A stretch of DNA of 60,000 nt, taken from contig OX485803.1 of the NCBI GenBank assembly GCA_950295325.1, forward strand, positions 26,600,001 to 26,660,000, in the 5' to 3' direction. How positions within the stretch are numbered: the first letter of the stretch is position 1; every line of letters starts with the position of its first letter. Source of the DNA: Polytrichum commune. Taxonomy: Eukaryota; Streptophyta; Polytrichopsida; Polytrichales; Polytrichaceae. Under the pieces are notes generated by a model. That model was given only the letters and a program-made list of their open reading frames with translations. It was not told where the DNA came from and did no database searches. This document shows, in pieces, positions 1-11,252 of this stretch. Both the position numbers and the translations under genes were made by a program.

Positions 1-235
1 AATGATTGTGAATCATGCATATTGTAGTTCAAGTAACCCGAGTTGAGATGCAAAAGTTGTAAGAGGTCATCTAGGCCTTCCCAACTTTGTTAAGTGACGA
101 CTTAGAATGGTAGTGTACATCTTTTAAACACATGGTCCAATCTCATCATAACACATGTGATGTTGGTGCTTATTCATAGACCACTCAAATATAGGTGTCC
201 AATTAGGAAGAGTGGCCATATAAGGCATGCTTACC
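1..235. repeat. dispersed repeat, partial copy
   Basis: AT-rich sequence with no convincing coding region. The stretch around 120-215 (contexts like 'catggtccaatctcatc' and 'accactcaaatataggtgt') resembles, by eye, sequence at about 23757-23895 and 26715-26835, where the same order of short motifs recurs. This marks a diverged dispersed repeat family. No ends or target duplication could be defined. Confidence 0.4.
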
Positions 236-1020
236 TTAGGTTTTTTTTTAGGTATGGGTTCAAGAGACTTGGGGTTCCAAACACCCCTTGATTGGACCCA
301 ACTTGACAATTTGTCTATCGTAGTAGGAAGAAAATTTTCTTGAGTGGTGACCACCAAAATTCGGTAGTGATGCCACAGTAGTGGCACTTCATTTTTATTT
401 TTTTGTTTATACATTGTTCCCCAACCCTAGTGAAAACTCCTTGGGTCCAAATTTTGTTGTTGGCCAATACGATTGCTCAATTTGGAGTTTCTTTGGCCTT
501 GGACCCTAAGCGTTAAATTAATCAACCCCTAGGGTGGGTTCACATTAGAGTTTGGGTCCAAGAAACTTGGAGTCTTGACCACCTCTTTATGGACCTTACT
601 CTTAGCCTTAAGGTTGGATCCAAGATTTAGAGTTTGGTTTTTTAAATGGGATGGAGTATTTTTCTTTAGTGGGGATTTCAAACATTTGGTGGGACATGCG
701 ATGCCACATTAGTGCCACTTCAAATATTTATGCCTTGGGCCCGGACCCTAGTATAGACTCCTTGAGCTTAAAATTTAGCTTTGGCCAATAGGATCACTTG
801 ATGTTGAAGTTTCTATGGTCTTGGATCCTAAGTAAGAACCCACCCTTATCCTTTATATTAGGGTCTAGGTCTAAAAACATCCCTTTATGGATCTAACTCT
901 TGGACTAAGGATTGGACCCATGCTTAAAGATTGGTTTTTCAAACTACGAGGAGCATGATTTTCTTGAGTTGGGACTGCTAAGTTTTGGTGGGAAAGTGAT
1001 GCCACAATAAGTAGTGTGTT
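236..1020. repeat. imperfect tandem repeat of roughly 315 bp
   Basis: Two and a half diverged units follow each other. The recurring landmarks are a 'gatgccaca' motif near 370, 700 and 1000, a 'ttggcca' motif near 460 and 782, and a 'ggaccc' motif near 500 and 730. Spacing between matching landmarks is about 310-330 bp. Related motifs appear again near 1640-1750 and, inverted, near 25490-25690. No coding capacity is visible. Confidence 0.5.
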
Positions 1021-2299
1021 TTGATGGCATTTAGCTTAAATGTCCAACATGGGTTTTCTTAAGGAAGAAATTTTGGGATTGGGCAGTTGGGGGTGGGGGG
1101 ATACTTATCTTGCACAGATGGTCTACAGGTGGCACATGGCCAACAACCAAAATACCCGTTTTTGGAAGGCAACTCAGATGGTATAGTATATAAATATCAT
1201 GTGCACCTTTCAAAGTATTTATGGCAATGGATCCTCTCAGTTGTGCTGCAAACAATGGCTCTCTTAGGGTAGGCGGGGTCTAGGATGGTGGCTCTACCAC
1301 CTTGATGGGTGTGCTCCTTTACATGTACTTGTTTTTTAATGTTCTTTACATGTTCTTTTGTAATGTTTTTTAATGTTCTTTTTTACATGTACTTTTGTAT
1401 GTGAAACCATGAAGTGTGTTTTTTAAATGTTCTATTTTGTTCTATTTTTTTTGGCAAATATATGCTAATTTAATTAAACTCTCAATGCAACAAGACGGGC
1501 ATGGCTTATTTAACATATTGATTGGTAAAGGCACCCATCATAACAAACTTCCAATGGGGAACATAGCTTGTTGTGAAAGGGGACCACATATACAAGTCTG
1601 CCACACAAGCAAATAGCGCCACTTCATATTCTCATACCTTATATCCGGACCCTACTCATTTTGCTATTGACCAATAGTATTGCTTTATCAAAGATTTTCT
1701 TTGGTTGTGGATTGTAGTGTAGACCCACCTTTAAGTGCTAAGTTAACCCCTAAATGCCCAAGAAGCCAAAAAGTGGTTGCGAGCATTTTTCAAAGATATA
1801 TATCTCAATGCAAATTTTTCTCTTTTCTTGTTTTATTTTCTTGCACCTTGACATAATAAAGCTATGTATTGTCTAGAGCCAACGGATCAAAATTTATGCA
1901 TCAATGACTCTAAGATATGGACCCTTGAAGTGGTTGGAACCCTTTAATTTCTTTGGGTACAAAATTTGCTATTTTGGGAAAGAAACAATGTTAGTGACAT
2001 TAATATTTTTGGTTCTCCCCACCAAATTATGCACCTCAAAATCTTACTTTTAGCCAATCATATCAAAGATCAAATGATTTTGACACATCTTAAAAATTTT
2101 ATTAACTTCTGAAGGAAGACAATTGTAAAATAATTTGACGGAGACCAAGGATAAAGATCCATATTCCGACCACACGGATGTGATTCAACTTGAAATCCCT
2201 ACAATTGTCTCATGTAAGTCAACACAAAATCAAAAATCTACTTCATACTTTATAGTACATCTTTCATGATTCAAACTAAAGCCCCAAGGCTTTTAGGGG
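1021..2299. other. non-coding stretch, nothing recognised
   Basis: AT-rich sequence. The short open frames here (for example 1087-1272 and 1416-1616) show no family resemblance and no splice-linked partners. A fragment at about 1640-1750 resembles the tandem unit of 236-1020. No transposon ends were found. Confidence 0.5.
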
Positions 2300-2840
2300 T
2301 TGTTGAATGAAGCTTGGTCAGGTTATGCCCCCTCCCCACATGACTTTACCAAATAACCAAAGTCTTTCCTAAAAATTGGGTAAAGCTCCCTCAATTATAG
2401 GGGAAGCATCTGGCTATCCCAATGCACCTACAAGAAATTGCTTCAGAGATTTTTGAGTAGGTTCTAGTTAAGTAGCTTTCACACATGTTCATGGTTTTAT
2501 CCTCCAAGCAATGAATGTTGGATAGTTTTTGTCCCATCCCCAAATGCCTTATTACTCATCTATCTTACCATCGGTTTTTGTTAATGAAGCTCCTCGTGCC
2601 CTCATAGCTAAGACTAAAAAGCAACCAATCACAAAGACGGGAGGCGACACTTTGAAAGGTCCTACATTCTTACCTCATGTCCAAGTACCAATGGAAGGGT
2701 TGGTGCTTGAGACTTAACACCTCCACATTTAAACCATGCCACATCATTTGCCAACTAGGCTTGGCATTAGATAATGTGGATGGTGTGAAGGCCGTGTTTT
2801 TGGAACCAACTTTTAGGCTTAGCTAAAGTGAGGTGGGGAG
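2300..2840. repeat. old copy of a MULE-related repeat, insertion target of the younger MULE
   Basis: This stretch matches, inverted and with divergence, the inner left arm of the younger MULE at about 5240-5650. Shared landmarks include the 'gtcccatccccaaatgcctta' neighbourhood and 'aagcaaccaatcacaa'. It matches again, direct, at 49540-50240. Its last part (2760-2840) parallels the 199-bp unit of the MULE arms, with 'ggcttagctaa' followed by 'gtgaggtggggag'. The repeat appears to resume at 17106 after the inserted cluster ('ggtggggagggggcattag'). So it was the sequence upstream of the JmjC gene before the MULE landed. Confidence 0.65.
2832..2840. repeat. left 9-bp target-site duplication of the MULE
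   Basis: GGTGGGGAG occurs here immediately outside the left MULE end and again at 17106-17114 immediately outside the right end. A perfect 9-bp direct repeat bordering inverted ends is the signature of Mutator-like element insertion. Confidence 0.85.
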
Positions 2841-3467
2841 CCGCGTCACTGAGGTGCAAATTAAGGAGCCGGGCCTGTGGCCGGCTCCCTCAATCTGAGC
2901 CGTTGCCTTCTAGACATTAATCCAAGGGTTCAAAATATCCTAGGTGGCGGGCGGGCGCCCATGGTCAGGCACGGCTCCCCAAGCGCTGGCGGGCGGGCAG
3001 GCAAGGTCCGGCACGGGTCCCGGAACAGAGCTCTCCATTAACGGCGGTCCAATTTAATTGATATCAGAATTAAATGAGGGGCTCATCATGGGAACGCCGC
3101 TTGGTAAGGGCACGGGCACCTAGAGTGTCCACAATCCATAAACACCCAAGCAATTAATTCTAATGCCCTCTCCCCACTTCACATTAGCTAAGCCCAAAAG
3201 CGGGTTCTTAAAAATGAGCGTTCACACCATCGACATTATCTTGTGCCCAACAACTAATTCTAAGCATAGTATTTGAAGGGCTCATCATGGGAACGCCGCT
3301 TGGTAAGGGCACGGGCACCTAGGGTGTCCACAACCCATAAACACCCAAGCAATTAATTCTAATGCCCTCTCCCCACTTCACATTAGCTAAGCCCAAAAGC
3401 GGGTTCTTAAAAATGAGCGTTCACACCATCGACATTATCTTGTGCCCAACAACTAATTCTAAGCATA
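2841..3467 (+). repeat. left inverted arm of the MULE, outer part
   Basis: It opens with a GC-rich terminal segment (2841-3076) containing palindromic CCGGGCCTGTGGCCGG and repeated GGCGGGCGGGC motifs. Two 199-bp units follow, starting near 3077 and 3276. The arm mirrors 12048-12268 plus 17082-17105 on the right. It is interrupted at 3468 by a pogo-type element and resumes at 5120. Confidence 0.85.
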
Positions 3468-3621
3468 CAGTCTAACCTTGATAATATCACACCATCCGTT
3501 TCACCATAAAGTGTGATATAAACAAGGTGTGACATATTTGATAATGTCACATTTTGAAGATTTGTGCATAATGTGATATTATCAAAAAAAAAAAAGGTAG
3601 AAAATCAAAATGAAATTACAA

Positions 3622-3655
<34 letters not shown>

Positions 3656-3723
3656 ACACACAAGACTTCAATGTTTTTGAATGTAAAATATAATTCAAAA
3701 TTGTGAATAACAACATGAGCACA

Positions 3724-4098
3724 TCACAATGTGTCATTGAGATCAGGTAAAGACCTCTCACTAGAGACAAAGAAGCTTCTAATGTCACATTGTTTTAGTG
3801 ATGTTAAATGTCCAACACCAATTCTAATGAGTTTGTCATGGATGTTTTCCATTCCCAACAACTCATGAGTGTTGAAAATCTGAGAACCTTGGCTAGCCAT
3901 AAAATTCAAAACATCTTTAGCATATTTTTGTGCATCGCTTAGCTTCACTACTTTAGACTCATCATCATTGCTATCAACAATCAATGGGTCTTCTTCCATG
4001 GAATCAAGTACATGTTCGCCATCTTGCACTAATTGCACAAGCTCCTCAGTAGAATATTCCACCTCAATAGAATATTCCACTTGACATACATCTCGCAC
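3724..4098 (-). pseudogene. pogo/Tigger (CENP-B-like) transposase, C-terminal fragment
   Basis: An open frame of 124 codons ending at 3724. Its middle part (about residues 53-95: KLSDAQKYAKDVLNFMASQ, then a Leu/Ile-rich helix ending around 'KLIRIG') has the pattern of the helical tail that follows the DDE domain in pogo/Tigger and jerky-type transposases. There, an acidic Ser/Asp-rich stretch precedes a 'sdAlkal…l..f..q' helix. The acidic lead (residues 30-50, DSMEEDPLIVDSNDDE) fits that pattern. No HTH, CENP-B DNA-binding or DDE residues are found upstream on this strand. The fragment lies inside a TIR element of the matching superfamily, which supports the call. It is probably the last exon of an inactivated transposase. 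Confidence 0.55.
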
Positions 4099-4333
4099 CT
4101 TGTCCTTAATAATTCATACGCTACCGAATTCACAAAGCTATGCAACAATGCCAACGAAGGCTTACAAGAGCAAAAAACCAGCCAATCACTAGCTTCCAAT
4201 GTAGCAACAACAACAAAAACAACAACACAACGAAGAACACCTGCACTGCATGAAGAAACACAAGCCTATGATAGAAAGTGTGCATTTAAATTCCAAATGA
4301 ACAATGGTTCATTATATACAAGTGAGCTCGACC

Positions 4334-4487
4334 ATGAGCTTGACTAACCTACCTAGGAGACTGTTTCTACTTATGAGCTTGACTAACCTACCTAGAAGAC
4401 TGTTTCTACTTATGAGCTTGACTAACCTACCTAGAAGATTGTTTCTACTTATGAGCTTGACTAACTAATCTAGAAGATTGTTCCTAA
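4334..4487 (+). repeat. 39-bp tandem repeat, four copies
   Basis: The phrase 'atgagcttgactaac' recurs at 4334, 4373, 4412 and 4451, an exact 39-bp period, with only a few substitutions between units. It sits within the pogo-type element and has no coding role that I can see. Confidence 0.85.
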
Positions 4488-5119
4488 TTGAATGCCCACT
4501 TAGGATGAGCGGCTAACACTTATGATCTTACTAGATTCTCCTATGCGACTATTGACTATAGAAACAGTGAAGACCGTGCCACATATCTTGAGATTTCTAC
4601 ATTGCAAACCAATTGAACTAATTTAGCTTAAGTCGACACTACTCTGTACCAGCTCAGCTAAACCGTAGAACTTAACATCCTAAATTACTTCACACAAGCT
4701 GAAACCCTCAAAGACACATAGGTGAACACATGTGACGGAAGGTGGGGTGCATAGAGGCCAAGAAGTCTTGGCAGCGCCGTCAAAGACAACACCTTTGAGT
4801 GCCGTGTATAGACAGCACCGTTCAGGGTTGGTGCACAGAGGCGGCTCATGACCCTTTGAATAACATTGCATTTATCACAGGGGTAGCTCATGACCCTTTT
4901 GGCTACTACAATATGTCCATCCAACCATCACATACAATCCATCCATATTTGATATTATCACATTTACACTACGGATTTTGGAAAAAAATAGTGACATTAA
5001 CAAGGGTGATAGGGATAATAACGAGGGAGTTTTACACTAAGAAAATCGGTTTCAAACTTTTAGGTGACAGTATCAAGGTGTCCCATTAACAAGGGTGACA
5101 TTATCAAGGTTAGACTGTA

Positions 5120-5650
5120 GTATTTGAAGGGCTCATCATGGGAACGCCGCTTGGTAAGGGCACGGGCACCTAGGGTGTCCACAATCCATAAACACCCAAG
5201 CAATGAATTCTAATGCCCTCTCCCCACTTCACATTAGCTAAGCCCAAAAGCGGGTTCTTAAAAATGAGCGTTCACACCATCGACATTATCTTGTGCCGAG
5301 CCTAGTTGGCAAATGATGTGGCATGGCTTAAAAGTGGAGGTTTTAAGCTAAAACTACCGACCCTCGCATCGGTACCTTGACATGAGGCCCAAATGTAGGA
5401 CCTCTAAAAGTGTTGCCTCCCGCTCTTGTGATTGGTTGCTTTTAGTCTTAGCTATGAGGGCACGAGGAGCTCCATTAACAAAAACCGATGGTAAGTATTA
5501 AGGCATTTGGGGATGGGACAAAAACTAACCCACATTCATTGGTTGGTAGATAAAATAATGAACATGTGTGAAAGCTACTTAACTAAAACCTACTTGGAAA
5601 TCTCAAGAATTTCAACAAAGCATCGAGGAGCTCTATAGAATTTGATACGA
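5120..5650 (+). repeat. left MULE arm, inner part
   Basis: The third left 199-bp unit resumes at 5120 after the pogo-type insertion and runs to about 5298. The sequence then changes to a segment (5298-5650) that matches, inverted, the older repeat at 2300-2800. It ends just before the transposase stop codon at 5707, so it also forms the gene's 3' flank. Confidence 0.7.
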
Positions 5651-5706
5651 TTGATTTAAAATACCATCAAAGTACATAAAATAACTCATTCTATAAAAAC
5701 ATATTG

Positions 5707-8700
5707 TCAAGCAAACCGTACATTTTCATCTGGGAGTGTTATACCTATCATAACTTTACCATTATTTGATACCTCTATGTTGTACGATTTAGCATTAATG
5801 CCTTGTACTGAGTTATTAAAGCTTGTAATCCTTCCTAAATACCATTTGTTTGTGTTTTCATCAAAAACCTCCACCATCTTTCCAATAAGGGAACCATCCG
5901 TGCCAATTGTCTCACATTGTAATTCACCCCTCAAAATCGTTGTTCCACAATTTCTGCACTCTGTGGAATTTTCACCATGCAAAAGCATGTTATTGTCGCC
6001 ACAAACACGACATTTTTGTTTGGAAACCTTTGGAAGTTGTAATCGCTTTCGTTTTCGAGAATGAGTTTCCCGTCGTTGTACTTCTACAGTGGTCTTTGGC
6101 CTCACACTGCTTTCATTTCTTATGGATGATGTACCTACAAACATTTAGAATAAGTGAATAAAACTTATGCAAATTTTACATTGCTAAAATATTGATATTG
6201 TTTATGAAGAAAAAAATTAAAATTTATAAATAATGTTATTAGGTACCTGATGGATTCTTTTGTGAAGCAATTGCTTCTTTATCCTTCCTTGATTTTCCAT
6301 GACCAAGTCTTGTCATGGTAACATGTGCTTGGATTGCTTCTATGTTTGTTCCACTTCGAGGTAGAGTAATGGTTCTTGGAGCCACTTGTGGATTGAATAT
6401 AGATGTTATGGACCGTGAAAACATGTTGATTATTTTGTCCAATGCAATAACTTCTTCTGATGATAGTATGGATGATTTTTCAATAGTAAAGAATTCCGAG
6501 AGAATTCCTTGCATTTTTCTCTGGACGGAATCTACTAATGTGGCATTGGATGTAGATATACTCATTTGCTCAAGTGTTGAAACAATGTCCTCGTCTTGAT
6601 TCTCAACTGGCAGTTCTTCTTCATTTTCTAAAAAACAATAAAAAAGTAAGTAGATGAACATAAATTGTGTTTCCATATAATACAAGAGCATTAAATAATC
6701 AACATAGTAGAGCATATCACATAGATTTTTAAACATCTAGAGTTGAAAAAAATACCAAGAGGATTGTTTGGTGGAGGGCTCCACATATCAGTTGATGGTA
6801 CATTTTGTGCAAAATTTGGAGCTTCCTCTTCAAAATCATCATTTACGTCATGATAAAACATTTGTTCTTGAGATGGTAGCAACCTCTTCAAGTATTGTAA
6901 TTCTCCATCCATGAGCATTCGTACGGCTAACAAATGCTTGCAAATTGCAACATGATCCTCACATTCACAACACTCTGTATTCAATGAAAGAGCATACCAA
7001 ACTTCACTCTTGGTTTGACTTCGAATCATGAATTCCATATTGAATTCATCAATGAGTTGGAGATGTCTTTCGGGCTCTTTTTGAAAAGATGCTACAATTT
7101 GAGTAGCTCTTTGTAGTCGTGTTGTACAATGTTTATCTCTACCCCGAGTATAATACTTCATAGACTCATTCTCATAGTTGGCATGCCAATAATGATCCAA
7201 TAATGTTTCTCCACCAGATCGATCTCCTGTGCTTGGTTCACCTATCATAATACAATTTTTGACATTATACATAAGTAAAGATATTTTTAAGATGATAAAT
7301 CAATAATATAATCAATAATAGAAGTTAGTTTAAACTTCAACATCGTATATGCATGATTAGGGAATGGTTTTATTTACCTATAATAGCCCAAACCAATGTG
7401 TCTAATCTTCGATTCATTTTTTTCCTGAACAAAGTGTACTTAATGTAGTGCCATAACCTCTTTACAAGGTTAGTTGTGTTCATATAGTCATGTTGATATA
7501 AACGACTATATCGGGGCCACATATATCTTCATATGCATCCCACCCCTGCCCAACCCGTAGCTACATAGGTTAAAACCGATTTTTCATCTGCATACTTCAA
7601 CTTGAAGTCTTCATATTTTTTGTTGAAGTCTTCTTCTCTGAGACATTCCAATAGTTCGCACATGGCAATGTATAAATGATTCCTCTTTGCTTCAATCACT
7701 TTTGGAATGAGATGTTCAATCCATGTTTTTTTGACATGGAACCAACAAAGAAGAAGATAACATTTTGTCTGGATTCTGCCATTTTCACTATTCTCCCAAC
7801 ATGCCTCGTCACGATCTATGATATATTTGAAAGTATTGTATTCGGTTTTGCATTTGTCTATGACTATAGCATTTGGTCTAACTTGACCCATTTTTTCAAA
7901 AATAGCCTTCAAAGTCAATCTTAAAGCCACGGCTTCGTGTCCTCTATCCACGTCTGCTGAACATAGCATGAAAAAAATGGGCATCCCTAACATCCTTGTA
8001 TTGGGACACATAGCTGCGTACAATGGCAAACCATATTGATTTGTTTTAAATGTAGAATCAATTGCCCATGCAGAGTTAGGAGTAATACTCATTGCCAATT
8101 CACGCATCCACTTTGTTTGTATGACTAAAACAAAGGGTTGCTTCTTAGGATCCTCATGCCCTGGATTGTAGCGTTGATGAAAAATAACCATGTCTTTTTC
8201 AATCCACTCAAATATACTTGCATCAACATTCATCCAATCATCTTTGTGTACGGCGCTTTCTTTTTGTAATGTGTATGCCAAATTTCCCACTTCTTTTGAA
8301 GTTGGGAAAAATCGATATGAAACTTTTTCATATGGCTCAACCAATTCTTGAAGTCTACCTAAAATACACACCATATTCATATATTAGTACATATATTGGA
8401 TATACAATATGTACTTAATAAACTAATTGACGTTCAATACAAGATTTTGCATGTATAATACGGTATACTTATGAATACTACAATAAAATCATTGTCTGTG
8501 AGATATTAGATTAATACTTAGATATAACATAAAAATTTGTATACATTAATCCACAGTCATACCTGCACGTCGCCTTGTTGCAGACAATGCTGATTGGACA
8601 TCATTCAAATTGTGCAGATTCTCCCGTAGATGTTTAATTGCCATTGGATGTAGGGGTAGAAATAGAATATCTTCATCTGAGCCTGGAGTATGTCCCGAAT

Positions 8701-10651
8701 GTTGGCTGTGGATTGAAATCTAACATATACATTGAAATACAAAATATAGAATGAAACACATTAATTAATGCATTTTATAATTAAAAAATGCAATGAAATG
8801 TGCATAGAAGTATTGTATAATAATGATTGTTAACTCTCAAGGGACTTATTAAGTGGAAGTTATGGAACAAAAGGGGTTTTTGGGGGAGAATGGGCAGTGC
8901 GGGCAAGGTTCAAAATAAACCTCAAAATTTATTATTTTTCAACTTTAATTGTAGGATCTTGTTAAAGATTACCAAGAGATTGCATGGTAAAATTTTCATG
9001 GAATTTGACCATACATATTGGAAGATTATAGCGTTTGAAGCGAAACTTATGAAATTGCAGTTTTTTGGATATTTTTTGACCGTCTTTGAAGACATGGGAA
9101 AATTTGTTAAATTGGTTAAAAATTTCTCAAAATTCATCTAAATATTTCATTTGGTATTTTCTATTAAGAGGAAAAAAATATTCACAAGAAAATGAATAGA
9201 AAGAGGTGAAAATGATGCTCAAAAACAGGAAAAACCGCGGTCATTTAGGGGTTAAATCCATTTTAGGCATGATTCTCTTTTAAGATTTATTTTGTTTATA
9301 TTCTAAACAAGTATATAGACCCCTTAAATATATTCATTTTGGTATTTCCAAAAATCCCATTTGATTTAAGGGAGTAGAAGTTATGAGCAAGATTTCCTCC
9401 CTCCACCCTTCCAAATAAACCATTTGTTGCTCTTTACATCCATAGAGGGTTATTAAACGTACCTGAACATGTTTATCTTTGTCAATTGGCTCTACAATCT
9501 TGACCTTGAATCCACAATCGCAATACTTTGCTTTACTATATTGACGTTTGCGTGTGACATTCTCTTGGTCAAGTTCAATCCTCTTTCTCTTCCCACGATT
9601 GTAGATTATACCACGATTGCATTGATACAATGTAGCTTCTGCTGGATATGGCGTTTTTGCAATCGACCATGAATCCTTCTTCACCAAAGATACCTTATAT
9701 ATATAAAGACAATAATTTCATTAATCTTGTTAATAAATGGTTAGTGAGAGAAATTATATGGTATTTGTAGATTTTCTAAAATGCACATGAAAAATAACTA
9801 AAACATCCAATTTTATTAATATGTTTGCATGAAATAAACTATCAATAAAATAGAAATGGATGTTGGGGTTAAGAACATGCCTTGTATTGGTGTATGATCT
9901 CCTTCACTTTGTCATAAAGTTCTTCGGGTTGTACTTGAATAACACAATCATATTGAATTCGCTTCTTTTTAGGTTGATTTGAAGAACTTGGAACATGTGG
10001 AATCCTTGGGGTTGAGCACAAAAGACAAGTACGTACATATTTTTCCAAATATGGACTTGGCAATCCATGTACTCGAGCTCCTACTAACCACCCCATATTG
10101 GTAATATTGTTGTGTGTAGCCTTCACTCCGTAATGTGGTTGTTTGGATTCATGTGCATCCTTGACTATTTGTTCCCATTCCTCTACATATGGAATACAAA
10201 GGTGGGAGAATTTTCCTGACTTGTTGTATAGCCTCATTTCCCCACTGAGTGGATCTGGTCTCACACTTAGAGCAACCTCTAAAGCCTTCCACTTTTTTAC
10301 AACATGCTGATGCAATTTTTCAAGAGATTCATGAGGCACATAGAATGAAGGGTCTGCATTGAGAATGCTTTCACCAGTAGGTTGAAACTCGCTTTGTAAA
10401 CATTGAATCATAAAAGAGTATGAACTTTTGGTAAACATGTACCAATTGTGATATGAACGAAATGTAAGTGGATCCAATCCCTCCAAGTGCTCATGCCCAA
10501 TAGACTCAACCTCTCTACTTTGCTCATCTACTGTATCAAAAAACTCTTCGCCCTCTTCTTCAAAAAACCCTTCGCCCTCTTTTTCAAAGAAGTCAACATA
10601 CTCATCATCACTCTCATCTAAGCTTCCTACATGCTTGAAAAGTTCCTCCAT
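5707..10651 (-). CDS. MULE transposase gene, 7 exons, one premature TGA
   Basis: The proposed exons are 10651-9881, 9693-9463, 8719-8563, 8358-7378, 7241-6756, 6627-6247 and 6134-5707. All phases join in frame, giving 1144 codons; intron 1 would use a GC donor and the others GT-AG. From the N-terminus it shows an acidic region, an HHCC zinc motif (H173, H180, C209, C212), and a Cys/His segment resembling FAR1/FLYWCH domains ('KYCDCGFKVKI', exon 2). A MULE DDE-type core follows (D487 in AIDSTFKTN, D554 in VIDKCKTEYN, CWFH at 591-594), then a SWIM zinc finger (C805, C807, C814, H816). The tail is a zinc ribbon (C1044, C1047, C1062, C1065) and a Tudor-like end (about 1086-1142). Codon 663 is TGA (7529-7531), which one C-to-T change from CGA would explain. 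The start is the first ATG after an upstream TTG. As it stands the product would be truncated after the catalytic region. Confidence 0.8.
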
Positions 10652-11252
10652 TTCTCCAACCACAACCAAAAGCAATTTTACTCTAACTTAGACCATCCGC
10701 ATCCTACCACTAAAACTAAGTGATTCTCTAAACTGAAAGAAAAATGTTTGCGTGGGCGGGTAGAGAGTCAATGAATATGAGCACAATATATGGATATTTA
10801 AATACGTCCCTCTACAACTATTTAAAAGAAGGGCTCGGTATTCTAAATTGATGGACAATAATGACGGACCAAGTTTTGGATGTGATGATAGTGGTCAAGG
10901 AGTGAATTGAAGGGAGAAGGGTGCGGATGCTCTTACAATTCAACCACCGGTCTTGCCTCTAACTCTTGGAAAACCAAAAGGGTCAAAATATATTGCTCCA
11001 TCGCATCACATAAAATAAATCCACAAACTTGTCGTTGTCACACCAATGTAAAACAATCTCCAATGTAGCTGCAAGTGTTGGGATGAATAATGGTTATATC
11101 CAGAAAAAAACATACTGACTACCAAGCCTTACAAGGTCCAAAACAAAGTCTTGCAACCAATCCCTCAAATGACCCAACTGAGAAAATAAATGGGAAGCCG
11201 AGAAAATAAATGAGAAGCCGAGAAAATGAATGCTAAGCCTTGCAAATACTAA
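10652..11252. other. promoter-side spacer of the MULE transposase, holding a MITE
   Basis: The space between the transposase start codon and the right 199-bp array. Most of its left half is a Tourist-type MITE (10691-10932). The remainder (10936-11252) is AT-rich. Near 11190-11240 it contains a short run of 'gaaaataaatg' style repeats with no coding frame. The transposase promoter should lie here, but I cannot point to a specific TATA element. Confidence 0.45.
10691..10932. mobile_element. Tourist-type MITE (242 bp) beside the MULE transposase start
   Basis: The inverted ends are GACCATCCGCATCC and GGGTGCGGATGCTC, with TTA at 10688-10690 and 10933-10935. A 3-bp TTA duplication is the PIF/Harbinger signature. 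Its ends resemble those of the MITE at 34376-34770 (GAGCATCC…). It begins 39 bp upstream of the transposase ATG and so replaces or interrupts that promoter. Confidence 0.75.

Larger units (their letters stand above)
3468..5117. mobile_element. pogo/Tc1-mariner-type DNA transposon, non-autonomous remnant
   Basis: The ends are CAGTCTAACCTTGATAAT and its near-exact inverse (…ATTATCAAGGTTAGACTG). The TA dinucleotide is duplicated at 3466-3467 and 5118-5119. Rejoining the flanks restores the 199-bp unit of the host MULE ('aagcaTAgtatttgaag'), which proves insertion into the array. CAGT ends with TA duplication are typical of pogo/Tigger elements. The interior keeps one transposase-like C-terminal fragment (minus strand), a 28-bp A-run near 3626 and a 39-bp tandem repeat. 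No DDE catalytic core is visible, so it is probably immobile by itself. Confidence 0.8.

Noticed and set aside
4033-4347. 104-codon plus-strand frame in the pogo-type element.
   Set aside because: It has no recognisable domain. It overlaps the transposase fragment on the other strand and runs into a tandem repeat.
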